Positions 10,701-23,100 of a DNA stretch of 64,000 nucleotides are shown here, one piece after another. Below the pieces are notes generated by a model. The model ran no database searches and had not been told where the DNA came from. It saw only the letters and a program-made list of their open reading frames with translations. Source of the DNA: Orientallactaga sibirica (Eukaryota; Chordata; Mammalia; Rodentia; Dipodidae); contig JAEOAD010000024.1 of assembly GCA_036365145.1 (NCBI GenBank), positions 12,729,501 to 12,793,500 on the forward strand, written 5' to 3'. Both the position numbers and the translations under genes were made by a program. Numbering within the stretch: position 1 is the stretch's first letter; each line of letters opens with the position of its first letter.

Positions 10701-12501
10701 AAGAACAGCCATCTCCACCTTGTAGAAGCTTGAGATCTTGTATGTCAAGTTTCAGCCCAGAGCAAATTTTTACAACAAGTTATAAACCCCTGTAACAGAG
10801 GGTTTATTATAATGGAAGTGCTGACACAACCTTAACTATAGCGTTGTAAACGGCTATGCTATAATATCCATTAAGCAGAAAGAAAAATAAGCTGGCTGAT
10901 CAATAATTTATACAAAGAGTACCAACTGCAGACATAATAACTGTAATGTTTGCAAAGCAATCTCTCTGCTCTCCAGGCTTAACAGTAAACGCAAACTAGC
11001 AACGCTGTTAATTTCCAACTCCTACAGATAAGAATACAAACAAATTACTTAAAATTATATTTTGCTCAACATTTAGCATGCCTCGATGGGATAAAATAAA
11101 ATTTAATTATGATGCAACTTGTGCTGGATGCAAAGCTGTTTTGTTTTCTAGCACATTTTATTATGAAAGGACACTCAATTGGAACATCAATTATGGGGAA
11201 ATAGTATGTTTCAATGAGTTGAGTTGGGTCAGGCAGGCTCTTTCTAAGAGTTATTCAGACATGCAAACAGATTGACACTGTTTAACTTCAAAGAAAGTTA
11301 CAAGGTTTTACAGAGCCACCAGCTGAAATACAATACTGCATGCTCTGATCCTAGTCAAACTTCAGTAAGAATACACTTTGTCCTTAGAGTTCATGGGAAA
11401 CAAGGCACTGATTTGGAAAACGTGGCCATCCTTAGATTGCTGTGGGTGGGGGTGGAGTGCATACTCAATGGTAAGTCTTATTTTTCTGGAATGTTTATAT
11501 GCTATTTCTACTTCCTGAACATGAACCACAAAATCTAAATATTTTCACTTCTACAAAAATATTACAAATATGTATTTTTACATGCCAATATTTATCAGTA
11601 CTTGCTTCTTATAGGGTCAGTATAGAGAAAGTGTATTATTTTAATAAGTTTGTTTTCAGTGACTTTTAAAGCAGGATAGTAGATCTGAGAGAAATCCAAA
11701 AATTAAACAGAAGAATTCAATATCATAGACTGACTAAATACACAACTAGAGATCAAAACAGTTCTATATTTCTGAAACTCACTTCTCCATCAGTCTTTTT
11801 GTCTGTTCATTTCCTGGTGGTGGAGTTGGGGAGGGGTTTGTAGAACCCAGCAGAATGCAGAGACTATGCTATCAGAGTTGTAAAATGGTGTATTACCTTG
11901 TGAGCAATTGCACTTGGAAAGAAACCAGTAATTTATATGAGAAGTGTTTAAGATTGCCTGCTCACCCAGTGATCCATGCCAGGTCAGTTCCAGTAATGCT
12001 AGAAAACAAAAGGAAGTACATATCACAGGGAAAGAGACACCTTATATGCCTTAAGAGCTTGAGAAGGGAAGCAGTAAAATGCTACTTTCTCAAATGAACT
12101 GAATATTACCACTTTAAGTCCTAAGGTCCGTGAGACTGAGGAGGAGAGAAAAGGCTTTTTCTTTTGATTTAACAAGGCTTTGAAATACAGGTGTCAAAGG
12201 GGAGGTGTTTTGTAGTGATTTTGTCTCAGCCCTAGGCTTTAGCAAAGGTTAAGTCTTGAAACAAAGTGTACTCAACAAAATGTAGGAAAGGCAGACACCA
12301 TGGCTCTCAGAATTCATTTGGCCATTTTCAACTTAGAAATTAACTTTTATTAAAATGAACAGTACAAATGGTAATGTAACTCTTTAGTAATAATGTATTG
12401 CTAAGCTCAAAATTGTTACTTTTTTACTTGATCATGTCCTCACTCCTCTACTTTTCATAAAAGGAATATGTGATAACTGTCAGGGTGTGAAGTAAGAAAG
12501 T
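4701..12501. other. DACH1 upstream flank with no gene and no recent SINE
   Basis: About 7.8 kb of AT-rich DNA. I find no coding exon, RNA gene, B1, DIP or L1 piece. It contains only small homopolymers (T at about 5641-5654, A/G at 6624-6648, T at about 7063-7076) and a short GTGATA repeat near 6765. Repeat-free blocks at 8580-9060 and 10560-11060 look like candidate conserved noncoding elements (see findings). All open frames here are short and unsupported. Confidence 0.7.
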
Positions 12502-12517
12502 CTATCCTAACATTTTT

Positions 12518-12562
12518 AAATTTTATTTTTATTCATTTATTTGACAGCAAGAAAGAAGGAGG

Positions 12563-12603
<41 letters not shown>

Positions 12604-12751
12604 GGCATAATAGTGCCTCTAGCCTCTGCAAATGAACTCCAGCTGCATGTGTCACCTTGTGCATCTGGCTTATGTGGGTACTGGAGAATCAAGCCTGGAT
12701 CCTTAGGCTTTGTCAGCAAGCACCTTAACCTCCAAGCCATCTCTCCAGCCC
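12518..12751 (-). mobile_element. DIP-like SINE (B2 superfamily), antisense
   Basis: Read on the minus strand it begins GGGCTGGAGAGATGGCTTGG and has a tRNA-like head, a CTGGAGTTCATTTGC-type body, a (TC)n stretch and an A/T-rich tail. Imperfect target-site duplications flank it: CTATCCTAACATTTTTA (12502-12517) and CTATCCTAGCATTCTTA (12751-12767). On the plus strand the (TC)n appears as a GA run of about 30 bases. It is the only recent SINE in the first 18 kb. Confidence 0.88.
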
Positions 12752-12767
12752 TATCCTAGCATTCTTA

Positions 12768-15700
12768 ACATACCTCTTTGTTCCTTCTTAGTATAATCTG
12801 AGTACAAGTTATCAGTATACTTCTATGGAGACAGAAGCTGCAAATTTGTCACCTATAGGCATATTTTTCTCCTACATGCTTTAAAGTGATTTTACTTTTG
12901 TATTTTTAGTACATTCATATGACATATTTTAATAATCCACTCTTACCTATTTGGAAAAGAAACTACACAAAATGAGCATAATCTATGTAATTCAGAATTT
13001 ATCAGCACTTGACTGGCTCCAGAGTCAGCATCTCCAGGAATATTTGCTGGTTCCTCCCTGTCTATCATAATAATTTTCACCCTGATGTGAAGGAAAATAT
13101 TTAATGTTTTTATACTTGTTGATATGTTTTTACTCAGGTGGGCTCAGTCAATCTCATTCCTTCTGGAGACAGCATTTTTGCTGAACACTTGCAAAGTTGG
13201 TATAAGTCATAAAAACTTTCAAAGTTGTGCAGGATATAAAATAGCTTTTATGTGATGTCATCCATGACTTTTGCCTTCAGATGACATAAATTTATCATTC
13301 ATCATATTTTGTATGTTTTTATTCAGACAGGAAAACTCAAGAGAAACATTTTTTTTTCAATATGCTGAGTTATTTTTGTTGCTATCCACAACTAGTTTAA
13401 GAAAATTCTTGTAGAAATTTGGAGATGCCAATAAGCTGTGTCTCAGATAGCTGGAAAACAGAGTCTTAGGCCAGTGGTTAAGGTTTGTGGGTATTCATAC
13501 AGAAAGAAACTTTTGTTAGCCAAGAGGAGTCTTTACCAGGATGGATAACGGAAGAGCACGTTCTAAAATACTGCTAGAGATGTGGAGGGCAAGGAGATTT
13601 TTGGATGTGGTTTTGCCTTCCCATGGTAAACACATAGAGGACATGCACAATGCTTTGTAAGGTTTTACTTTTAACATTCCCATCTCTTTAGGTTGTCTGA
13701 CAATTTCTAATACACAAAGGCCACTTATTTTCATGGGCTGACTATACGCTCTTTCGTGTAGATGCAAAGAAGGGTTCATCATTCTTTTACTGTACATCTT
13801 CTCTGCTGAATGAATGGGATCTTGCATTAGAGATGCCTGGAAATTCATCCAGTCCTAGGACAGTGCTTCTCTTGCCACCATCTCTGCAATGACCCTAGCT
13901 GACATCATACATGTTTCTCTGATACTTCACTTCATGCCCAGTAACATACTCTGAATAAAATGCTGGGCTACCTCTCACTGTGTGTGTAGCAGGCCTATCT
14001 TCATACAGCATCCTTAGTCTTGTGAAAGAAGAAAATGTCACCTAGTATTATATGAAAACTTCACTTCATACTCACAGCTAGGAACGAGCTAGACTTTGGT
14101 TAAAAATGGAAGCACTCATTGATCTGCCTCCCCTAACCTTAAAGGCATCCTTTTTGAGGTAAATAGATTTATTTCATTCCATGTAGAAACTAGAAAAAAA
14201 ATTTAAAAACCAACAAAGGTAGTTTTACACTCATAATCGCCTGGGTGTTTCACTGGTAGCATAATGAGTCTCTGTATTCTGTAATAGAGCTCCTAATGTG
14301 TGCCCCATGCTTGGGCAGATGTGCAAACTCATAGGATTCAATACAGCAGGATCGAAGACCTCCTTCCAAGAAAGCCACTTGTGGGAACACATTTCAGTGA
14401 CAAGACTTCTGAGCTATTGAGAAATTTTTCAGCAAGTATGTGATGAAAGTTATAGTGTCAAAAGCCCTAGGGTTCCTTGACTTCTGTGACTTTCTGGTTT
14501 CCTCCGGCTAGGAAATGTCAGCATCCACCAGTCGCCTGTGGAAGAGCTCTGCAAAGTCAGGCATCTAAACTGATGTACACAGACCGCTTTTCTGTAGTCT
14601 CTAACCAGACTTAATCTGCTTTCCCCCTAGGGAGCTATCTAGGCTCTTTCTCTGATTTTTCATCGTGACTTAAAGAGAGATCACTTTCTACTTCTTTCTC
14701 AGACTATGATTCAGGGATCACTGGCAGTTATTCCTAACAGAGCAAAAGCAAAAACACTACTTCCCTATTTAAATGATCCGAACTGCATGGCTTTTCCATT
14801 TACTCTCACTTTAGAGAGAAGCTGCAAAATAGGGAAGACTGGAAAGCCTTGCTTCAAAGAATCAGAGTATTGAGCTCTGGAATAGCACAGTGTGCAAGAA
14901 ACTACAGAACACCAGGAAATGTCAAGAATGAGTCAGGAAGCCTGTGCAGGTGGATGGAGTCTTTTTAGGTATTCTCAACAAGCCAACCAGATAAACAAGA
15001 AAATGGGCCTTTCTCCCCGCAATGTATTGTGAAATGCATTGATAATATCATTAGGGCAAATTTAAGCACATTCTTAACAGACTGTTTTTTGTTATGTTTT
15101 TATGTGTGTGAACTGATTGGCATATTAGCTAATGCCATTACTGACGAAGTACTTACAATACACTGAAATACACTAAATCAAGCATAATAGCTAAGATACA
15201 TTTACACATATTTTTAGTAGATTTCAAGTTAAGCATAAAGCGTACAGTATATTACCAAATACTGTAGATCAGCAGTAGCATTTGGGAATTTAATTGTTTC
15301 TAAGCATAAAGTCTAAAAGGAAAATGTAGAATTCACAATCTGTAATTGATGAGCTTTGTCATCAATGTGATATGCAGTAGATGGAATATCTGGCACTTAG
15401 TGTATCACATTTTATTTGCAAATATAAAGAGGCAAAGTTATGCCATCTTTCTTTTAACCTTGACACTCAAGAATAATCATAATTAATATTTTGATTTTAT
15501 TAGCCAAAATACATTTCTAATAAATCTGACTATACTTGCAGTACTTCCAGAAGAAGGTACCTAATCAGCAATTGTCAAGGGAAACATAAAAATATAATTT
15601 GTACATAATGGACTTAAGAATGTTAATATAACTAGTCATCTTAAAATACACAACATCCCAGCATCAACATCCAATTAGTGCTACATATGAAGCCCTCTCA

Positions 15701-16719
15701 AAAAAAAAAAAAAAAAACCATATATATATATATGGAGAGAGGTTATTTTGTGCTGATAAAAAATTTAAAAAATGTTTCTAAGAAAATCATGCCTATATTA
15801 ATAGAATGATAATTATTTTAATAATATGATACAAAATACTAAAATAAATTTTCATGATTTAGCTATTCAGAAGTGCTTTCAAGAAATTATTTTATGTAAG
15901 ACACATGTTCACACACAATTTTCAGATCTCTTTAACACTTACTTTATTTAAATTTAAGCTATAATTCATTGTACTTTGATATCTAAAAAAAACTAAGTTT
16001 CTGTTTAACTAATTTTAGTCTAAAAGCACTTACTAACCATAACAACACAGCAAAGGTTTGTTATGTCAACACTGTACTTTATTATCAGCCTTTGTTTTTC
16101 AATACAATGCTTTAAAAATATCCTCTGTTGTATAAAGGACATTGTTGCAAAAAGGCAGCTCAAAACTTGTCCTTCCCTTCCTTTCATTGATCTGTTGCCT
16201 CTTAGGCAATATGAACAGCTGTCTCCAGCTCACCCACAAGCAAGCTTGACATAATAATAAGGTAGTGTTAGTTAGCCTACATCTAGGAAGGATTGCCCTG
16301 AGTTTGCCAGCTCTTTCCTATGAAAGATAAGAAGGAGAAAACTGCTCAGTGTGTTTCTCTTTCAGATGGGTTTCCAATAAGGTGAAGGTGCCCTCTGTAG
16401 GAAACTCCCAGTAAATGCTACTTCTTTATGTTAGGGTGACAGCCTGCAAGTCTCCCCCCTGCCTTCCAGTTTATACATAAAATCAAAGGCACAGGACTGT
16501 AAGAAAGCAAGTTTGAAATCTATAAATCTTACATGGCAATCAGTAGAAAGCCTATAATCAGCTATGTAAATATTTCTTTTCACAGTGAGAGACACTGAAC
16601 ACACAGAAAGTTGGTCCACACATTGTTATAACAGGATGGCATTATAAAATCTAAAATTCTAGCTAGAAATAGAAGGACAGAAGTCCTGACATAGTTAAGT
16701 AAAGTGTATCTACACAGAA

Positions 16720-16764
<45 letters not shown>

Positions 16765-17470
16765 ACAAAGGTCTCCTTATCTTCCCCTCTTACAAAGGTT
16801 ACCATAATGCAGATTCATTATCAGTCCCACTGGGTAGCATATAGCTCAGTAAGAAATTGCTTTTGTTAGCATGCTCATAGAAGGAGATTAGCTATTTCAT
16901 CAGGTCTCTTGGGGCTATTTGAAATTTTGGGAATTCTCCCTGTAATTTAAAATGGAAGTTAAAGCCAATGTGAATAGACTAGGGAAAAATCTCACAAATT
17001 AAACCTCTCCATCTGGAAGTTTCTTCAACACTCACTGCAAAAGTACAAAGCCTAAATCACAATTGTCAAGAAGAAGAGAGAGTTCATCAGTGGTGATGTA
17101 ATTGCATGTGTATTTATGTTTAGTAATTAAGCATTTGTGTTGCAAAGAAAAATTTAAACTGCTGTTGAGTTCTTAGTGGTGCTTCAGATTTAGTATTTGT
17201 CTGTATTGACCTTGTGTATTACATTTATCCCTGAAGTCATCTGTTTACACTTTTTGGGCTATGACTTGAGCCTTTATGGAATGTGTGTAGGAGAGTATAG
17301 CCTCACCTGTATTGCACATTGGATGTTCACGAATGGGCAGGGAGGCACCAGAGGGGAATCATTGCCACCTTCTGCTATCAGACTGCATTTTCCCCTCACT
17401 ACCAACTCAAATGTACCATGTTCTATAAATATGTGTTCTCATCCCCCTAGGTACATTCCTCAATTACAAT
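12768..17470. other. Gene-free, SINE-free upstream DNA
   Basis: About 4.7 kb with no supported gene and no recent SINE. Features are an A-run plus (TA)n at 15700-15735 and a (CA)n microsatellite at 16724-16762. The open frame on the minus strand at 13848-13516 (110 codons) resembles no family I recognise. Confidence 0.6.
16722..16763 (+). repeat. (CA)n microsatellite
   Basis: About 20 uninterrupted CA units. Confidence 0.95.
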
Positions 17471-17474
17471 ATTT

Positions 17475-17690
17475 ACAGAGTAATCACTATATATTCCAGG
17501 CAATATGTTAAGAACTTTCTATGGATTATCTCATTTAATCCTCACAGTATATAAGAAAGGCTCACATTCTTAGTTCACAACACTCACACATGCACACAGT
17601 GAGGAAACAGAGATCCATAGAGTCAAGGCACTTGCCCATCTACTCAAGGGTCTGCTTTCTTATGCACTATGACAGGCTCATTTCTGACTC
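17475..17690 (-). mobile_element. MIR-type ancient SINE, antisense
   Basis: The plus strand shows the hallmarks of an inverted MIR: CCAGGCAATATGTTAAGAAC, ATCTCATTTAATCCTCACAG, GAGGAAACAGAGATCC and CACTTGCCCATCTACTC, in the consensus order. It is diverged, as expected for a mammalian-wide element. Confidence 0.8.
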
Positions 17691-18140
17691 ACTTAGTTTT
17701 ACACCTGTCTGTCCTTGGCATGGTCAGCATCGCTCTGACCCTGCTTTGTGAACGCAGTTACATTCTGAATCCCTAGCCAGCAATCTGCTGATCCCATTGG
17801 ATGACTGAGCATTGCTAAAGACTGTCCCACAGCTATGCTGATTGGTATCCCTAATTGCTTATGAGTGGCAGTTGCAAGCTTTAAAATTTAAGCTAGTTTA
17901 TCCCGAATGGAGGATGAATAAGCTCACATTATCACTTTAATAGAAACGCAGGGCTGCAGGTAGTCTCAGGTATGATGGCAACAAGAGGCCCATGCATCTC
18001 ATTCTATCATCTCTGATCTCTGAGTACAGATTTACCAGGTTGTCTTCCTGAGTTCCTCAGACTGGGTTTGTTCCCCCTGGAATCACTGCTCCTATCAGCA
18101 GTCATGCCCAGTGCTTCTAACTACAGCAACAGAGATGAGG

Positions 18141-18373
18141 TTTTTTTTTTTTTTTTTTTTTTTTTTAATTAATTTATTTATTTGCCAGCAGAGAGGGAGA
18201 GAGAAAAGCGAGAAAGACAGACTGAATGGGCATGCCATGACCTCCAACCACTGCAGCATACTCCAGTCACATGTGACACTTTATGCATCTGGCTGTACTT
18301 TGGGACTGGGGAATGAAACTCGGGTGTTAGGTTTTGCAAGCATTCGCTTTAAACTGACCCATCTCTCCAGCCC
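18141..18373 (-). mobile_element. DIP-like SINE, antisense
   Basis: A T-rich block (the inverted A tail) leads into GAATGGGCATGCC, ACTCCAGTCACATGTGACAC, CATCTGGC and finally CCCATCTCTCCAGCCC, the inverted tRNA-like head. It is more diverged than most copies. No clear target-site duplication. Confidence 0.85.
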
Positions 18374-18524
18374 AGACTGAGTTTTTATTCCTTGACATTT
18401 AATGTTAGGTTCTGGCTGGGTCGTCTCTGGACAGACGTATATTTGTGGATGAAGAAACTGGACAAAGTATTAAGCAGTAAGATAGAATGGGTGGGACATA
18501 TATTCAGAGGCCTACCGTTCCAAA

Positions 18525-18670
18525 GCTGGTTTACATGACTTGAGACAAGTTTATGCTTCAGAGCTTCACTGTTCTTATGTACAAATAAGGTGATAGCCGC
18601 ACCTACTTCACTAACTCAGTATGATGACAAAGAATTTAGAATAATGACATTCATTCTGAATGTTAATTTC
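18525..18670 (+). mobile_element. MIR-type ancient SINE
   Basis: Consensus-ordered pieces are visible: ACTTGAGACAAGTTTATGC, TTCAGAGCTTCACTGTTC, ACAAATAAGGTGATAG and GCACCTACTTCACTAA, followed by a degraded tail. Confidence 0.65.
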
Positions 18671-20279
18671 TGATCACTCTGACATTAGGATTGGCTCAGA
18701 TACAGGTAGTCATAGGTCAGTTTGTATGAAAATGAGACAGAGTAAGTTGAATCTAAAATTTGAGGGATAGTCTTAACTTGAATGGCTAAGATAGTTTCAA
18801 CAAGAGAAAGATTCTTACAAATGGAAAGATAAAGAGTGGCAGACAGACAAAAATTCCCAAATGTATACTGTCCAACCATAAAAAAAAATTACCTCCTGTA
18901 TCAATGGAAGACATTCAATAATCTTTTGTCTTTCGTCATGTCATTAATAAGCTCCATCTCTCCATGATGGTAATTCTAAAACTAATTCAAATGTTGGGCT
19001 CACCTCCTGAAATTCTAGATTTTTATTCTCCAGTGACTCTCCTATTGCAGGAAGAAATTTAAGATCATTCCTTGCTTTTCGGTTAACAGAGCCTCCTAGT
19101 TGACTTCCTTTCCCAACTTCTTCCTTCATCCATCCACACCAGTTCCAGATCAGACGTTCATGTGTAATGTGAATCTTAATATGGGCCATCTGACCTATAT
19201 CTTAAACTCTCCAGTAAGTCCCCCTTGCCTCAGAATGAACATTACATTGATACTGAGAAAAACTATCTCTTTGACTTTTGTATTAAAATAGGAACCATGA
19301 GAAATTTTATATAGTGTAGCCTAAAGTGCTCAACTGTTAAGATTTAGCAACTGCTCTGATGAAAATATTGCTTCCTATTTACTCTGAATAGCACTCTGTT
19401 CTTATTCATCCTAACATTATTCACAACTTATAATTTTGTTCTACATTGTTTGCTTATTTTATTGGGTGACTTTCCCTGCTATTAGGAAATTCATTTAGAA
19501 CATTTATATTTTATTTTTTATTATATTCTCTGTCTAGTACTGTGTTTGAAATATAGAAGTTACTCAACATCCATTAAATGAGCAATGATCCACCACTTAT
19601 AATTTGAGTATACTATGTAATTTCATGTCTGAGCTTAGAGCTGTGATTACATCCTCTTGTATTTATTTGCTTAGCTGAATCTTTCTCAGCCTACAAAATA
19701 TTACTCTAAGAAAGATTCTTCCAACTAATAAAAAAGCTAGCAATCCTACTTCTGGATTCATATCTTGTTCCTACTTTCCATTTTATTTGATATACGAGTA
19801 GTATCTCAACTGATTAATGGCAAGCAATAGGTCCCAATGATTTTGAAACCTAGCATATAAAATGTATAACAAGCCTTGGGTTTAACTTTGCTCTGTTTTA
19901 AGAAACAGGTAAATAGCATGAGAATGAGCAGGTTTTGAATTGAGGCATATTAAATAATTATTTAAATAATTGTGTTTTCCCATTTCTTCAATAGCTGTCC
20001 AGATCATTTCATCCATTCCTTCTCATCTCCTTACTTGCTACCTTATTACTACCTATCTATGAGCAATTCATTACTTTCTGAGATCTATTAAAAATATTGC
20101 CTGGAACTACTGTTATCAAGTTATCTATTTAAATACTTACTGAGTTTCTTGTTTTTCATCTTATGTCTTCAGAGTAGGAGGTTTGGTCCTACATAATCAC
20201 AGAAAAATGCTGGTATGCATATAGCAAGCATTTACTCCTATCATTCAATTTGGATGATCTCAAACATGTATATTTATAT
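18671..20279. other. No gene seen
   Basis: AT-rich intergenic DNA. Around 19530-19590 a short stretch resembles an L2/MIR 3' end (TAGTACTGTGTTTGAAATAT then a CATTAAATGAG-type end). Nothing else is supported. Confidence 0.5.
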
Positions 20280-21180
20280 TTTTTATTAATTATGCACATA
20301 ATGTGAATACATTCATGTTGATGCCATCGATAGCCTCCTCCCTGTCCTCCTTCCTTCCAAGAGACCCTCCTCGTTGGGGAATGTGGGTCATGCATTGTGG
20401 GGGTACCATCAGTTATGGGGAAGAGGCAATGTCTCAGTGCATAATGACTCAACTTGTAGCTCTAACAATCTTTCTGTCCCCTCATCCCTGAGACATGTTG
20501 GGTTCGTTTTAGGTCTACTTCAGTGATGAGGTCTTGGGAGCCTCTGTGTCTCTAGATATCTGCTTTAGTAGGAGTTGAGTGTTCTGTGTCTATATCCTTC
20601 ACTCTTGTGTTGGTATCAGGTTCACCAAGAAAGCAGCACTCTTGCTTATTTCCCCATTTACTCTATGGCTTTAGATGGGGCTTTGTTGGAGTACAATAGG
20701 TGGATCCTCTCCTCACGTTTGGCATCTATCTGAAAAAGAGAAGCAAATTCTCCAATGGAGAGAGAAGTCAGCACTAGATAAATAAGATAACCATTATTAT
20801 TTTAGAGATAATTTTATAGGTTTAGGCCCTCTTGTAGCCCAACAATGGTGAGAGCTTGATATTGGAGAATGGGCTCATTTTTTGGATATGGTTCTGACTT
20901 GTCTCCCAGTTCCAGGTATGAGTTCCATTCCACCGAGTGGATCTATTAATCAAATCAAGAGCAGTTGGTTACCCACCATGGCCGTGTACCACTATAGCAC
21001 TTGTATAAGCATCACATCAAGCATGTATGTATTAAGAGAGATTTTGATTATCAAATCTTCTGTCTCAGCTGATCCCACATTAAAAACTACCATGCATAAC
21101 TTAATGGTTTCAAAAAAGTCATTATTTCATGTGCTTTCTTTTGCTGATGCAAGGATTGAAGCCTTAGCCTTACGCATACT
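20280..21180 (-). mobile_element. L1 3'-end (3' UTR) fragment, antisense
   Basis: The first part (GTCTCAGTGCATAATGACTC, CAACTTGTAGCTCTAACAAT, CCAAGAGACCCTCCT) recurs in diverged form at 42236-42510, and the later part resembles 53330-53790, so this is dispersed repeat DNA. Layout and composition fit a rodent L1 3' UTR in reverse. The L1 assignment is by resemblance, so moderate. Confidence 0.5.
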
Positions 21181-21254
21181 CAGAAAACATTCCATCTTCT
21201 TTTAATAATTTGAATCAATTTCTTTTGCCTATTATAAAATGCAACTTTTTATTA

Positions 21255-21387
21255 TTGGTATATGGAATTTGAGTATTTTCGTGGATAGATCTTGCCATTC
21301 AGTCCAGATTGATCTTAAACTCACTATCATCCTGCCTCATACTCCCCTATTGCTGGGATTATAGGTGTACACCACCATTTCCAGCAG
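21255..21387 (-). mobile_element. Old B1-like SINE, antisense
   Basis: The string GATCTTAAACTCACTATC, then CCTGCCTCATACTCC, then GCTGGGATTATAGGTGTACA and CCACCATTTCCAGC is an inverted, strongly diverged B1 (7SL-derived). Confidence 0.65.
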
Positions 21388-21604
21388 TATGTATATATTC
21401 CAAATGCTAATACTTTGGGAGGTACACATGTTAGAATTCTATTGCCCCAGTCTTGTGCCTTTTGTTTTCATATTTGTCATGATAGTGTTTGGTGAGCAGA
21501 AGTTCTAAATTTTCATGTAGAACAATTCCTATTTTTCTTAATCAATATTTCTTCTTAGGTCTTCAATAAGAAATGTTCATACCCTAAGAACATAATATTA
21601 TTCC

Positions 21605-21954
21605 TGTTGCAGTCAGGTTCGCAGTGCTGGCAGAAATCACCCGACTAAGAGCAGCTTGTGGGAAAAAAGAGGTTTATTTTGGCTTACAGGCTCGAGGGGG
21701 AAGCTCCATGATGGCAGGAAAAACGATGGCATGAGCAGAGGGTGGACATCACTCTCTGGTCAACATAAGGTGGACAACAGCGACCGGAGAGTGTGCCAAA
21801 CACTGGCAAGGGGAAGCTGGCTATAATACCCATAAGCCCGCCCCCAACAATACTCTGCCTCCAGGAGGCTTTAATTTCCAAGTTGCCATCAGCTGGGAAC
21901 CTAGCATTCAGAACACTTGAAGTTTATGGGGGACACCTGAATCAAACCACCACA
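21605..21954 (-). mobile_element. Solo LTR, ERVL-MaLR type, 350 bp, with 5-bp target duplication
   Basis: The element starts TGTTGCAG and ends CCACCACA (TG...CA) and is flanked by the direct repeat ATTCC at 21600-21604 and 21955-21959. On the minus strand it reads TGTGGTGGTTTGATTC..., like rodent MaLR (MT/ORR1) LTRs, and has AATAAA (plus-strand TTTATT at 21673-21678). The 5-bp duplication fits ERVL/MaLR integration. There is no internal region beside it, so it is a solo LTR. It retains several CpGs, suggesting it is younger than the provirus remnant at 25-27 kb. Confidence 0.85.
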
Positions 21955-22039
21955 ATTCCCTAGGAATTTTCAGTTTTTTTCTTTAGTTATTTAAGTTTTT
22001 ATTACACTTAGAATTGATGTGTTTAACAGGAGATGTGGA

Positions 22040-22185
22040 GAATAGGAGAAGAGTGCTGATATTGGCATCTAGAGGGGAGAGGCCAAGGATAGTATTAATG
22101 ACTCTCAGTACACAGAGCAATCTTTCACAACAAAGAATTATTGAGATCAAAACATCAGTAGGGTTGAGGTCTAGGAATCCTTGGT
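22040..22185. mobile_element. MER5-like nonautonomous hAT DNA transposon fragment
   Basis: GATATTGGCATCTAGAGGGG, GAGGCCAAGGATAGT, ACAACAAAGAATTATTGAG and GTAGGGTTGAGG follow the order of the MER5A consensus as I know it. Both ends are degraded. Confidence 0.7.
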
Positions 22186-22314
22186 GCCCTAATTTGCATA
22201 ATACAACAGTAATCAGTATTCTTAAGTACTTTGTGAATACTGAAAAAGGAAGGATACTCTATAGTTGTAAGTGCAATTGGTTTTGTGTCCTATGTACTAC
22301 TTTTAGTTAACCTT

Positions 22315-23100
22315 GTTAGTTTTGTGGTTTAAAGCTTTCACAATCTTACTGATTTTTTGACTGTGTGATTTATTATTATTACTAGTGCTGTGCTTAAAAC
22401 TCCTGTTATGTAGATTAGTCTAAGTGCTCCTTATAGTTTTGTCAGGTCTTGCTTTAAATAATTTGAGGTTATATTTTTAGGTGGTACAAAGTTAGAATTC
22501 TTATGTCTTTCTGGTGAATTGAAATGTTTATTATCTTTTAGAGACTCTCAATTTTGCTATTACTATTAAAATATTAAGTCTACTTTGTCTAGTCTATTCT
22601 TAGAAACATGCTTGACATTTTATGCTTTATTATGTGTCTGTTCTAGACCCTATTCTTCATGTATTTTATCATACCAATGCCTCCACATTTTAGGATGTCC
22701 CTTGTAAACATCATAGAGCTCCATTTATCTTAAACCCACCTAGAAACTATGGCTCAAATGAGTCGTTTAACTCATTGTATTTGTTAAAATTGCTGATATT
22801 TTTGACTTTCTATGTAGCATCTCTTTTTGAGGGTTTACTGGTACCATATTTTTATAATTTATATTTTCTTCCTTTGCCTCAAAATATCATTCATAATTTG
22901 TTTGCATTGACCACCACTTTAAGGGAGGCCAATATCATTTACTTATTTCTGTTGTTTCTTCTAAATTCCCAAATTATTAGCCTGTAAGATAAAGCTTTGC
23001 CTTCTTCTTCAATTATTTCTTTGTTTTTATCCATTTATTATTCTTTTTCTTTTTCTTGACATTGGTTCAATTTGAGTTTATTGTAGCTGTGTCCTGATAT
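22315..23100 (-). mobile_element. Old L1 fragment, start of ORF2 endonuclease region, antisense, decayed
   Basis: The T-rich plus strand contains pieces such as TCTGGTGAATTGAAATGTTT, AGGATGTCCCTTGTAAAC and a later Thr/Asn-poor AT stretch, in the same order as the reverse complement of the L1 ORF2 N-terminal endonuclease region. All frames are broken, so it is a dead fragment. Assignment is by resemblance. Confidence 0.5.

Noticed and set aside
13516..13848. 110-codon minus-strand frame starting with ATG
   Set aside because: No domain or known family is visible, and several frames of this size are expected by chance in 64 kb. Conservation data would be needed to keep it.
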